Below are positions 37,414 to 45,820 of a DNA stretch of 64,000 nucleotides, in pieces. The DNA is from Flavobacterium poyangense (GTDB lineage Bacteria > Bacteroidota > Bacteroidia > Flavobacteriales > Flavobacteriaceae), in the NCBI RefSeq assembly GCF_011751075.1, contig NZ_JAALLN010000003.1:1-64000 (forward strand), in the 5' to 3' direction. The translations under genes and the position numbers were made by a program. Position 1 is the first letter of the stretch, and the number at the start of each line of letters is the position of its first letter. A model generated the notes under the pieces. It was given only the letters and a program-made list of their open reading frames with translations. It did no database searches and had not been told where the DNA came from.

Positions 37414-38328
37414 ATGTTGCAATTAAATGTAAAGAACGAAACGTCAAGATTACGTGCTGTAGTTTTGGGTTCAGCTGTTCATAATGGGCCAACTCCAACA
37501 TTAGATGAAGCCTATGACCCTAAATCATTGGAACATATTAAGGCAGGAACCTATCCTCTTGAAAAAGATATGGTTGTTGAAATGGATGCTTTTAATGCTG
37601 TTTTTCAAAAATATGATGTAACGGTTTATCGTCCTGAGATGATAGAAAATTACAATCAGATTTTTGCAAGAGATATAGGATTTGTTATTGATGATACCTT
37701 TGTGAAATCTAATATTTTACCGGACCGTGAGAGAGAACTAGATGCGATTCAATATGTAATTAATCAAATGAATCCTCAAAAAGTGGTTCGTCCGCCGGAA
37801 GAAGTTCATATCGAAGGTGGTGATGTTATGGTTTGGAATGATCATATTTTTATAGGAACCTATAAAGGCAGTGATTACAAAGATTATATTACGGCCCGTA
37901 CCAATATGCACGGTGTAAATTATATTAAAGAATTATTCCCAAATAAGATTGTTAAAGAGTTCGATCTGGTTAAATCTAAATTAGAAGCCAGAGACAATGC
38001 TTTGCACTTAGACTGTTGCTTTCAGCCTGTTGGAAAAGACAAAGGGATTATTTACAAACGAGGCTTTCGCGAAGAAGCAGATTATTTGTACCTGGTGAAT
38101 CTTTTTGGAAAAGAAAATTTATTTCATATCGAAAGAGATGAAATGTATTATATGTTCTCGAATGTATTTTCCATTGATACCGATGTAGTGGTTTCAGAGA
38201 AAAACTTTACCCGTTTGAACAATTGGTTGCGTTCAAAAGGTTTTACGGTTGAAGAAATTCCATACGCCGAAATTGCAAAACAAGAGGGATTGTTGAGATG
38301 TTCGACATTGCCGTTGATAAGAGATTAA
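37414..38328 (+). CDS. Dimethylarginine dimethylaminohydrolase-like guanidine hydrolase
   Basis: This 304-aa protein belongs to the guanidino-group-modifying superfamily. The catalytic triad can be placed: acidic residues in HIEGGDV, His198 in NALHLDCCF and the nucleophile Cys296 in LLRCSTLPL. The superfamily includes dimethylargininases, arginine deiminases and amidinotransferases; the length fits a dimethylargininase-type or arginine-deiminase-like hydrolase that releases citrulline. The ctlX-like gene follows after 75 nt, so a shared role in arginine or citrulline metabolism is likely. The exact substrate is not decidable here. Confidence 0.78.
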   Translation: MLQLNVKNETSRLRAVVLGSAVHNGPTPTLDEAYDPKSLEHIKAGTYPLEKDMVVEMDAFNAVFQKYDVTVYRPEMIENYNQIFARDIGFVIDDTFVKSNILPDRERELDAIQYVINQMNPQKVVRPPEEVHIEGGDVMVWNDHIFIGTYKGSDYKDYITARTNMHGVNYIKELFPNKIVKEFDLVKSKLEARDNALHLDCCFQPVGKDKGIIYKRGFREEADYLYLVNLFGKENLFHIERDEMYYMFSNVFSIDTDVVVSEKNFTRLNNWLRSKGFTVEEIPYAEIAKQEGLLRCSTLPLIRD

Positions 38329-38334
38329 AAAAGA

Positions 38335-38388
38335 GTTTCAAGTTTTAGGTTTCAGGTTTTTTGCAACTTGAAACTTGAAACCTGAAAC
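38335..38388 (+). repeat. 24-bp hairpin built of 7-nt units
   Basis: The left arm (38335-38358) is three 7-nt units starting GTTT plus GTT; the right arm (38365-38388) is AAC plus three units ending GAAAC. With G-U pairs allowed the arms form a 24-bp stem with one mismatch and a TTTTGC loop. It fills most of the spacer between the two guanidine-enzyme genes. A-runs flank it on the plus strand, so it could act as a terminator for minus-strand transcription only. Confidence 0.75.
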
Positions 38389-38403
38389 AAAAAAATATAA
38401 AAA

Positions 38404-39339
38404 ATGAAACAAACAACCAATGCAATTGTAATGATTCGTCCAGTTGCTTTCAGAATGAATGAGCAAACGGCTGTCAATAACTATTATCAAAAAGTTCTCG
38501 ATGGACTTTTGCCGAGTACAGTAAATGCTAAAGCACAACAAGAATTTGATGTTTTTGTTGAGAAATTGAGAGCTGTAGGAGTTGATGTTACCGTTATTGA
38601 AGATACTTTAGAAACAGATACTCCGGATAGTATTTTTCCAAATAATTGGGTTTCGTTTCATGAAAACGGAGAGGTAGCTTTATACCCGATGTTTGCAGAA
38701 AACCGTCGTCAGGAACGTCGTGAAGATATTTTAGATACACTGGAAGACAAAGGTTTTGAAATTACCGACATAATGGATTATACCTCGGCAGAAGAAGATG
38801 GTATTTTTCTTGAAGGTACCGGAAGTTTGCTTTTAGACCGTGCAAACGGAAAAGCATATTGTGCTTTGTCACCACGTGCTGATGAGGAATTGTTTATCGA
38901 ATTCTGTGAAGATTTTGATTATGCTCCGGTTATTTTTGAAGCTTTTCAAACGGTTGATGGCGAACGAAAATTGATTTACCATACCAATGTAATGATGTGT
39001 TTGGGTGAAACTTTCGCTGTTATTTGTGCGGACTGCATCGATGATAAAAAAGAACGCAAAATGGTTCTGGAGAACTTAAAAGCAGATAATAAAGAAGTTA
39101 TTTTAATTACCGAGGCTCAGGTTAATAACTTTGCAGGTAATATGTTGGAAGTTAGAGGAACAAATGACAAGAGGTATATTGTTATGAGTGCTTCGGCTCA
39201 TCAAAGTTTAACACCAAAACAAATTGCTCAGTTAGAAGGTCATGCTGAAATCTTAAGTTCAAGTTTAGATACAATCGAAGCTTGTGGCGGTGGAAGTGCA
39301 AGATGTATGATGGCAGAGGTGTTTTTGCCTAGAAACTAA
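38404..39339 (+). CDS. ctlX: CtlX-like citrulline/arginine-family hydrolase
   Basis: The 311-aa product matches the arginine-deiminase-related family that includes the citrulline ureidase-type enzyme CtlX. Features: MIRPVAFRMNEQTAVNNYYQ at the start, SIFPNNWVSFHENG, MFAENRRQERR, the acidic motif FLEGTGSLLLDR, a histidine in IYHTNVMM and the nucleophile Cys301 in GGGSARCMMAEVF. CtlX releases ornithine from citrulline in Francisella. Together with the preceding DDAH-like enzyme this suggests a two-step route from an arginine derivative through citrulline to ornithine. That pathway is inference. Confidence 0.8.
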   Translation: MKQTTNAIVMIRPVAFRMNEQTAVNNYYQKVLDGLLPSTVNAKAQQEFDVFVEKLRAVGVDVTVIEDTLETDTPDSIFPNNWVSFHENGEVALYPMFAENRRQERREDILDTLEDKGFEITDIMDYTSAEEDGIFLEGTGSLLLDRANGKAYCALSPRADEELFIEFCEDFDYAPVIFEAFQTVDGERKLIYHTNVMMCLGETFAVICADCIDDKKERKMVLENLKADNKEVILITEAQVNNFAGNMLEVRGTNDKRYIVMSASAHQSLTPKQIAQLEGHAEILSSSLDTIEACGGGSARCMMAEVFLPRN

Positions 39340-39348
39340 AAAGAATAC

Positions 39349-39408
39349 TTGCCACGACTGGAGCGATAGCGAACAGGCGAAGCAATAGCGCGAATTTTCA
39401 CGAATTAT
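39349..39408 (+). repeat. Possible interspersed intergenic repeat remnant
   Basis: A locally GC-richer stretch with recurring words (GCGATAGCGAA, GCGAAGCAATAGCGCGAA, and CACGAATT near 39400) stands out from the AT-rich spacer. Similar CACGAATT words recur in flavobacterial intergenic DNA as I recall, but no second copy is present in this window. Confidence 0.3.
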
Positions 39409-39474
39409 ATTTTTTCTGATTTAGTGGTACTATTGTATAATCAGACTCAGATGAAAAAAGATTTTACGGAATAA

Positions 39475-39513
39475 AAAGAAAGGGATCAAACAACATGTTT
39501 GATCCCTTTCTTT
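39475..39513 (+). terminator. Bidirectional terminator between ctlX and marC
   Basis: A perfect 18-bp inverted repeat (39475-39492 with 39496-39513) around ACA, with A-rich left and T-rich right ends, lies between two converging genes. It can end transcription from both sides; the minus-strand T-run is the longer. Confidence 0.9.
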
Positions 39514-39532
39514 ATGGAGTAAGATATGGAAA

Positions 39533-40165
39533 TTATGGCATCAGGTTTCCTTTTATGATGTTAACTATCGCGCTTACGATGTATTGTATACCGATCGAAA
39601 TTACGATAAAACCAACAATTCGTGATATGGCTACAATTCCCGATGCACCTAGTATCCTGGCAAGGTAATGGGCGCTTTTTAGAATCGCAAAAATTGCAAT
39701 TGCTATTGCTAAAATAGCCGCTGTAGAAATTATGATTTCGTTTACTTCATGATGTTCCTGATAAAAAGCAATCAACAAAGACATGGAACCCGGACCGGCC
39801 AGCATTGGAATTGCGAGAGGAGTTAAGGCAATGTCGTTTCTTTGTTGTGCTTCGTTCTCGATCTTTTTATTAATACCTCGTTTCTTGTTGAATTTTCCGG
39901 AAAGTAATGAGAAGCCTGAGTTTACGATTACAATTCCACCGGCAATTCGGAGTGCATCAATACTAATTCCGAAGAAAGTTAATACGTATTGACCAATAAA
40001 GTACGAGACTAATAAAATGATAAAAACGTTGATTGCGGTCCATAATGAAATTCTGGAACGTTCTTTTTGAGAATCGTGCTGCGTTAGTCCAACAAAAATA
40101 GGGACAGTTCCGATTGGGTTTAGAACGGAAAAAAGGGCAGCAAATAAATAAATGAATAAATCCAT
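39533..40165 (-). CDS. MarC-family integral membrane protein
   Basis: The 210-aa protein has six hydrophobic helices and the MarC family pattern: LFSVLNPIGTVPIFVGLT near the N terminus, RIAGGIVIVNSGFSLL, and LAIPMLAGPGSMS in the middle repeat. MarC proteins are inner-membrane proteins of unknown function; an early link to multiple antibiotic resistance was not upheld. It is a single gene, converging on ctlX with a shared terminator. Confidence 0.88.
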   Translation of the reverse strand: MDLFIYLFAALFSVLNPIGTVPIFVGLTQHDSQKERSRISLWTAINVFIILLVSYFIGQYVLTFFGISIDALRIAGGIVIVNSGFSLLSGKFNKKRGINKKIENEAQQRNDIALTPLAIPMLAGPGSMSLLIAFYQEHHEVNEIIISTAAILAIAIAIFAILKSAHYLARILGASGIVAISRIVGFIVISIGIQYIVSAIVNIIKGNLMP

Positions 40166-40294
40166 ATAGTTTGGGTTAGTAGAGTAAAAATAGTCTTTTT
40201 TTAATATTTGAGTGTAAATTCATGTTGAGATATTGTTTTTTTATTTCAATTAAGCCTCTTCGAAATAAGCTGAATTAAGCTCGTACTTTTTGAT

Positions 40295-40302
40295 TACTTT
40301 TG
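40295..40302 (+). promoter_or_regulatory. -7 promoter element of the CoA-binding protein gene
   Basis: TACTTTTG matches TAnnTTTG and lies 14 nt before the ATG at 40317. It supports that start, since a longer frame from 40290 would begin upstream of the promoter. Confidence 0.5.
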
Positions 40303-40316
40303 TACGATATTTAAAA

Positions 40317-40685
40317 ATGATGAAAAATAAAAAAACTTTAGTTCTCGGAGCAACTACAAAACCGGAGCGTTATGCTTTTAGAGTCATAAATGCGTTAGTT
40401 GAAAAAGGACACACCGTTTTGGCAATAGGTCAAAACACAGGTGAAGTTGCCGGTGTGAAAATTTATACAAAAGCGATTCCTGTTAAAAATATTGATACTA
40501 TAACCTTGTATTTGAATGCTGGACGTCAGCGTGATTATTATAATTATATTGTTGAAGCGAAACCAAAAAGGGTGATTTTTAATCCCGGTTCTGAAAATCC
40601 GGAGCTGTATCAATTGTTGGAACTTAATAATATCAAAGCTGAAGTTGCTTGTACATTGGTTTTATTGGCTACAAATCAATATTAA
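40317..40685 (+). CDS. CoA-binding (Rossmann-type) protein, YccU family
   Basis: The 122-aa product is a single Rossmann domain: KTLVLGATTKPERYAF carries the nucleotide-binding turn, followed by NALVEKGHTVLAIG, and RVIFNPGSENPELYQLLE near the C terminus, as in the CoA_binding_2 family. These proteins bind CoA or a related nucleotide; their role is unknown. Two ATGs in a row (40317 and 40320) are possible starts. The gene appears to be transcribed alone from the -7 box at 40295. Confidence 0.85.
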   Translation: MMKNKKTLVLGATTKPERYAFRVINALVEKGHTVLAIGQNTGEVAGVKIYTKAIPVKNIDTITLYLNAGRQRDYYNYIVEAKPKRVIFNPGSENPELYQLLELNNIKAEVACTLVLLATNQY

Positions 40686-40845
40686 TCTAATAAGGCTATC
40701 TTTTAATGTCTTTTTTTAATTCTAAGAAAGTATAAAAGAGATGTTGTTTGATCTAAATTGAAACTTAGTAGTCTTTTGCTAAAATTTGTTTTCTCGACTG
40801 GGATCGATTTTTGGTGTCAGAACGTTACTAAATTATTAAAAACAG

Positions 40846-40853
40846 TACTTTTG
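40846..40853 (+). promoter_or_regulatory. -7 promoter element of recR
   Basis: TACTTTTG matches TAnnTTTG and ends 5 nt before the recR ATG, implying a leaderless or nearly leaderless transcript. A TTG box at the right spacing is not evident. Confidence 0.45.
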
Positions 40854-40858
40854 TCGTC

Positions 40859-41479
40859 ATGGAATTTTCATCAAAATTAATAGAAAAAGCAGTAAACGAA
40901 ATGTCGCAATTACCGGGAATAGGTAAGCGTACCGCATTGCGTTTGGTTTTGCATTTGTTAAAACAGCCTAAAGAGCAAACCGGTTTTTTGTCTCAGGCAT
41001 TGTTAAATATGCGGGAGGATATTAAGTTTTGTAAAAGTTGTCATAATATTTCGGATACCAAAGTTTGTGAAATTTGTGCAAATTCGGCGAGAAATCATGA
41101 GTTGATTTGTGTAGTTGAAGATATTCGGGATGTAATGGCAATTGAGAATACCGGTCAGTACAAAGGAATTTATCATGTTCTGGGAGGGAAGATTTCTCCA
41201 ATTGAAGGAGTTGGACCCAGTCAGCTAAATATTTCTAGTTTGGTAGAAAAAGTAAAATCCGGAAAAGTAACAGAGCTTATTTTTGCATTAAGTTCAACGA
41301 TGGAAGGAGATACAACGAATTTTTATATCTACAAACAGATTGCCGCCCATGACATCATTGTTTCGACGATTGCACGAGGGATTTCTGTTGGTGACGAGTT
41401 AGAATACGCAGATGAAGTTACGCTCGGAAGAAGTATTTTGCATCGTGTTCCGTTCGAAAAAACTTTCAAAAACAACTAA
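40859..41479 (+). CDS. recR: Recombination protein RecR
   Basis: RecR works with RecO and RecF to load RecA at gaps in DNA. The 206-aa product has the N-terminal helix-hairpin-helix ([20 protein letters not shown]), a four-cysteine zinc finger ([16 protein letters not shown]), the TOPRIM domain with [14 protein letters not shown] and [15 protein letters not shown], and the C-terminal [17 protein letters not shown]. Length is normal. The exopolysaccharide locus begins 71 nt downstream. Confidence 0.97.
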   Translation: MEFSSKLIEKAVNEMSQLPGIGKRTALRLVLHLLKQPKEQTGFLSQALLNMREDIKFCKSCHNISDTKVCEICANSARNHELICVVEDIRDVMAIENTGQYKGIYHVLGGKISPIEGVGPSQLNISSLVEKVKSGKVTELIFALSSTMEGDTTNFYIYKQIAAHDIIVSTIARGISVGDELEYADEVTLGRSILHRVPFEKTFKNN

Positions 41480-41525
41480 ATACAACCAATAAAAAGCTAG
41501 ATTTCCTGAAGATTAAAGGAAAAGC

Positions 41526-41533
41526 TATATTTG
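41526..41533 (+). promoter_or_regulatory. -7 promoter element of exopolysaccharide Block A
   Basis: TATATTTG matches TAnnTTTG, 17 nt before the ATG at 41551. The -33 position reads TTTCCTG, not a clean TTG, so the promoter may be weak or regulated. Confidence 0.5.
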
Positions 41534-41550
41534 CGGATAAAATATTAATA

Positions 41551-42345
41551 ATGACAAAGAAAAGCTTTTATATATTGCTATTAATAAGTACAGTGTTTAC
41601 CTCTTGTATTCCTGTAAAAGATCTGGTGTATTTGCAGGATAAGAATGCTTCGGGAGAACAAAATACAATTGCGGAAGTCGAATCCAAACCTTACAGATTG
41701 CAGGTAAATGATGTTATAAGTATTGATATTAAAGCAATAGATCCCAAACTAGTTTCCATTTTTAATAAAAGTGAGAATGCTTCGACAGCAACCGGGAAGT
41801 CGGAGTCGACTTTGTACTTCGATGGTTTTACAGTTAATGATCACGGAAATATAAGAATGCCAATTTTAGGAGAACTAAATGTTATAGGTTATACGCTTGA
41901 AGAAGTAAGAGTGATGATTGAAAAAAAATTGCTTGAAGAATATTTTAAAAGTGAGGCCAATATTTTTGTAACCGTAAAATTAGCAGGTTTCAGATATACA
42001 ATAAATGGAGAGGTAGGAAATGTGGGAACCAAAACATTGTTTCAGGAGCATGTAAACATTATGCAAGCTATCGCAAATGCTGGAGACATTACAACAGTTG
42101 GAAATAGAAAGGCAGTAACTGTAATTCGTCAAACTCCAACGGGGGTTCAGATGAATGATATTGATCTTACAGATATTAATGTGATGAAATCTCCTTATTA
42201 TTATCTACAGCCTAACGATTATATTTATGTGAAACCTCTAAAGCAAAAAACATGGGGGACCGGACAGACCGGTATACAATCTATTGGTACTGTTATTACT
42301 TTGTTGTCCTTGGCAACGACCGTTTATTTGATTCTTAAAAATTAA
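41551..42345 (+). CDS. Outer-membrane polysaccharide export lipoprotein (Wza type)
   Basis: The 264-aa protein has a lipoprotein signal with Cys19 (VFTSC), a polysaccharide export domain (about 45-140, with YRLQVNDVISIDI and GNIRMPILGELNVIGYTLEE), one SLBB domain (about 145-225, with FTINGEVGNVGT-like YTINGEVGNVGTKT) and a C-terminal hydrophobic helix (about 245-262). This is the small outer-membrane exporter type that pairs with the Wzc kinase encoded 15 nt downstream. It should form the exit channel for the polymer. Confidence 0.9.
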   Translation: MTKKSFYILLLISTVFTSCIPVKDLVYLQDKNASGEQNTIAEVESKPYRLQVNDVISIDIKAIDPKLVSIFNKSENASTATGKSESTLYFDGFTVNDHGNIRMPILGELNVIGYTLEEVRVMIEKKLLEEYFKSEANIFVTVKLAGFRYTINGEVGNVGTKTLFQEHVNIMQAIANAGDITTVGNRKAVTVIRQTPTGVQMNDIDLTDINVMKSPYYYLQPNDYIYVKPLKQKTWGTGQTGIQSIGTVITLLSLATTVYLILKN

Positions 42346-42360
42346 AATTCAGTTGAAAAG

Positions 42361-44796
42361 ATGCTAGATATAAAAGATTTTTCGATTTTTGAGAATCATT
42401 CGAATTTTGATTTTAAAGGACTTTTATTAAAAATTTTAAGTTACTGGAAATGGTTTTTGTTTAGTTTAATCATTGCATTTGCAATTGCATATCAGGTAAA
42501 TATTCGAAAAGAGAAAATTTACGCCATGCAAACCATGATTTCTATCAAGGAAGAAAGTAATCCGTTTTTTACCTCTAATACCAGCTTGGTTTTTAATTGG
42601 GGTGGGATTTCTGATCAGGTAAATGGAATTTCTACTATCCTGAAGTCAAGATCGCATAACGAATTGGTTGTTGATAAACTGCAGTTTTATATCGATTATC
42701 TTACTAAGGGAGAATATAATTTGGTTGACTCATATGGCCAGATACCCTTTTATTTAAATATTGATAAAACAAAAGGACAGCTTGTAAATACGCTTATTGG
42801 AGTTAAATTTATAAGTGAAAATGTATACGAAATCCGAGTTTTATTTGAGAATAATTCGGTTGCATTACTAAATTATTCTACTAATTCTTATACTAATACG
42901 GCAGTTCAACCTGTAGAATTTGTAAAAAGATTTAAGGTTGGAGAACAGGTCTCGCTTCCTTTTCTGAATTGGAAACTGCAAATAAATGACAATCCGGGTT
43001 TTTATAAAGGGAATGAGTACTTCGTTAGATTTAATGATTTTGACGGTACGGTATCTAATTACAGAGGTATAAATGTCACTTCTGATGACAAAGGAGGATC
43101 CTTGCTGACTTTGTCTTTGCAGGGAACAAATAAAGCCAGAATGGTTGATTATTTGAACTCAACAGTAAAGATGTTGATTAAAATTCAGCTTGACGGTAAA
43201 AATCAATTTGCAAACAACACGATACGTTTTATAGATAGTACTCTTGTTGCTATGGAGTCTCAGTTAAAAGAGAATGGTAACGAGTTAAAAACATTTCGAA
43301 AGGATAAGAATATTTATGAAATTGAAGATGGAGGAGCTAAGTTTTCGGATAAAATAATGGATTTTGATAAACAAAAAGATCAGATTTCCAGAAAAATAGC
43401 CTATTATAATTCCTTAAAAGTATATTTAAACAATAGTGTTGACTACTCGCGTTTACCCGCGCCTTCTGTTGCAGGAATTGAGGATCCGAATATCGTTGGA
43501 AATGTTTCGAGACTTATTGCGCTTTCTACACAAAGATCAGAAATGGCGTATGCGGTAAAAAGTGATAAAATTTTTAAGGATTTTGATAATCAGATGAATG
43601 CGGTTAAAGGTGTCTTGTTAGAGAATATCGTGAGCGCAAAATCATCCTTGTTGTATGACTTGACTATGGTTAATGCCAAAATTGGTCAGGCAGAAAGCAC
43701 GGTTAAAAGACTTCCTGAGGAGCAGCAGGAGTTGTTGAAGATCAAAAGAAAATACGATTTAAATGACAATATTTATACGGAGTTTTTGCAGAAACGCAAT
43801 GAAGCAGAAATTGTAAAGGCGTCTAATTTGTCGGACATCCATTTTATTGATCCGGCAAAAGATATTGGGGGAGATTTAGTAGGACCTAAAACTTCTGCTA
43901 ATTATGTCCTGGCTTTGTTTCTTGGGATGTTGATTCCTTTGTTGTTTGTTTTTGTGATTTTCTTCATTAATAATTCAATTCAGAATGTTGAGGATATTAG
44001 TAAATTAACGCAGATTCCTATTATTGGAGTTATCGGAGTTGATAAAGAAAATATGAGTCTGGCGGTTTTTGACAGACCAAAATCTGCTCTTTCAGAATCT
44101 TTCCGTGCTGTTCGTTCTTCCTTGCAGTTTTTGTATAAAAAACAACGTGTCAGCGGTGCAAAGACATTAATGATTACTTCGTCTGTAAGTGGGGAAGGGA
44201 AAACATTTTGCTCCATAAATATAGCCACCGTTTTTGCTTTAAGCGAAAAGAAAACCGTGATTGTTGGTTTAGATTTGAGAAAACCAAGGTTAGCTGACGA
44301 GTTTAATCTGACCAAAAATGTTGGTGTAGTTAATTATTTGATTAAACAAAAGAGCTTAAGTGAAATAACAAATACAACACATATCGCTAATCTTGATGTT
44401 ATTTTGTCAGGTCCGGTTCCTCCTAATCCTTCTGAGCTTATTTTAAGTGAAGCGATGAAAGAACTGATAGATGAGTTAAAGCAAGAATATGATTATATTA
44501 TTTTAGATACACCTCCGGTTGGATTGGTTTCCGATGCTTTAGAGTTGGCTCAGTATGCAGATGTTACTTTGTATATTGTAAGACAAAATTATACTAAAAA
44601 AGATATGATTACTTTGTTGAACAACAGAGTAAAAAGAGGAGAGCTTAATAATGCAAGTATCGTTTTAAACGGATATGAGAATAAAGCTAAATATGGTTCC
44701 GGTTATGGCTATGGGGCTTATTCTAATGGTTATTATGAAGAAAAAGAAAGACCTGGTGTTGTGAAATCTCTTTTGAACAAATTCAATAAAAAATAA
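42361..44796 (+). CDS. Wzc-type tyrosine kinase and chain-length regulator
   Basis: The 811-aa protein has a Wzz domain between two membrane helices (about 28-48 and 515-540), a coiled-coil periplasmic part, and a cytosolic BY-kinase domain. The kinase shows Walker A SSVSGEGKT near residue 608, Walker A' VGLDLRKP near 640, and Walker B IILDTPP near 712. The tail holds seven tyrosines (about 775-797, alternating Gly and Tyr), the usual autophosphorylation cluster. Cycling of phosphorylation controls polymer length and export with the Wza partner upstream. Start and length are as expected for the fused Gram-negative form. Confidence 0.94.
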   Translation: MLDIKDFSIFENHSNFDFKGLLLKILSYWKWFLFSLIIAFAIAYQVNIRKEKIYAMQTMISIKEESNPFFTSNTSLVFNWGGISDQVNGISTILKSRSHNELVVDKLQFYIDYLTKGEYNLVDSYGQIPFYLNIDKTKGQLVNTLIGVKFISENVYEIRVLFENNSVALLNYSTNSYTNTAVQPVEFVKRFKVGEQVSLPFLNWKLQINDNPGFYKGNEYFVRFNDFDGTVSNYRGINVTSDDKGGSLLTLSLQGTNKARMVDYLNSTVKMLIKIQLDGKNQFANNTIRFIDSTLVAMESQLKENGNELKTFRKDKNIYEIEDGGAKFSDKIMDFDKQKDQISRKIAYYNSLKVYLNNSVDYSRLPAPSVAGIEDPNIVGNVSRLIALSTQRSEMAYAVKSDKIFKDFDNQMNAVKGVLLENIVSAKSSLLYDLTMVNAKIGQAESTVKRLPEEQQELLKIKRKYDLNDNIYTEFLQKRNEAEIVKASNLSDIHFIDPAKDIGGDLVGPKTSANYVLALFLGMLIPLLFVFVIFFINNSIQNVEDISKLTQIPIIGVIGVDKENMSLAVFDRPKSALSESFRAVRSSLQFLYKKQRVSGAKTLMITSSVSGEGKTFCSINIATVFALSEKKTVIVGLDLRKPRLADEFNLTKNVGVVNYLIKQKSLSEITNTTHIANLDVILSGPVPPNPSELILSEAMKELIDELKQEYDYIILDTPPVGLVSDALELAQYADVTLYIVRQNYTKKDMITLLNNRVKRGELNNASIVLNGYENKAKYGSGYGYGAYSNGYYEEKERPGVVKSLLNKFNKK

Positions 44797-44806
44797 TTTG
44801 AAGGAT

Positions 44807-45790
44807 ATGGAAGTAACAACTCAATATAAAATTTTAATTACGGGAGGTGCCGGTTTTATTGGTTCAAATTTATGTGAGCACTTTTTAAAATTAGGTCATA
44901 AAGTGGTTTGTTTAGATAATTTTGCCACGGGTCATCGCCATAACCTGAAAGATTTTATTGAGAATCCAAATTTTAAATTGATTGAAGGTGATATTCGCAA
45001 CATAACCGATTGTGTTGCTGCGGTTGATGGTGTTGATTATGTTTTGCATCAGGCGGCTTTAGGTTCTGTGCCAAGATCAATAAACGATCCGATAACCACA
45101 AACGATGTTAATGTGTCGGGTTTTTTAAATATGTTGACAGCGTCCCGTGATACGAAGGTAAAGAGATTTATATATGCGGCGAGCTCTTCTACCTACGGAG
45201 ATTCTGAAGGATTGCCAAAAGTTGAAGAGGTTATAGGTAAGCCATTGTCTCCCTATGCCATTACAAAATATGTAAACGAATTATATGCTGAAATTTTCAG
45301 TAAAACATATGGTTTGGAAACAATAGGATTGCGCTATTTTAATGTTTTTGGACGAAAACAAGATCCAAAAGGAGCTTATGCAGCCGTAATTCCTAAGTTT
45401 GTGATGCAATTTATGAATTATGAAAGTCCGGTTATTAACGGTGACGGAAATTACTCGCGTGATTTTACCTATATTGATAATGTGATTCAGATGAACGAAT
45501 TGGCAATGTTAAGTCAAAATCCCGAAGCCGTAAATACAGTTTACAATACAGCATTTGGTGATCGCAATACTTTAAATGATTTGACAGGTTATTTGAAAAA
45601 ATACTTAAGTGAATTGGATTCAAAGATTGCTGATGTAGAAGTTGTTTATGGTGAAAATAGAGCAGGCGATATTCCGCATTCATTAGCAAGTATTGCTAAA
45701 GCCAGAAAAATGTTGGGGTATGATCCGAAATATTCTTTACAGGAAGGATTAAAAGAAGCTGTCAGTTGGTACTGGAGCAATTTGAAATAA
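44807..45790 (+). CDS. UDP-GlcNAc/UDP-GlcNAcA 4-epimerase (WbpP/TviC type)
   Basis: An extended SDR enzyme of 327 aa: GGAGFIGSN binds NAD near the N terminus, the catalytic SSS and YAITK (Tyr-x-x-x-Lys) lie in the middle, and ALGSVPRSINDP and YFNVFGRKQDPKGAYAAVIPKF match the WbpP/TviC (VipB) group closely. That group interconverts UDP-GlcNAc or its uronic acid with the galacto form. With the TviB-like enzyme at 48054 it can make UDP-GalNAcA. The frame also opens at a TTG (44798), but the ATG at 44807 is preferred. It follows the kinase gene by 10 nt. Confidence 0.88.
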   Translation: MEVTTQYKILITGGAGFIGSNLCEHFLKLGHKVVCLDNFATGHRHNLKDFIENPNFKLIEGDIRNITDCVAAVDGVDYVLHQAALGSVPRSINDPITTNDVNVSGFLNMLTASRDTKVKRFIYAASSSTYGDSEGLPKVEEVIGKPLSPYAITKYVNELYAEIFSKTYGLETIGLRYFNVFGRKQDPKGAYAAVIPKFVMQFMNYESPVINGDGNYSRDFTYIDNVIQMNELAMLSQNPEAVNTVYNTAFGDRNTLNDLTGYLKKYLSELDSKIADVEVVYGENRAGDIPHSLASIAKARKMLGYDPKYSLQEGLKEAVSWYWSNLK

Positions 45791-45820
45791 ATCAAAGATT
45801 AAGATATTAAATTAAATTAA

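Noticed and set aside
40290-40316. Upstream start for the CoA-binding protein
   Set aside because: The added codons cover the -7 promoter box at 40295-40302, so they would not be transcribed.
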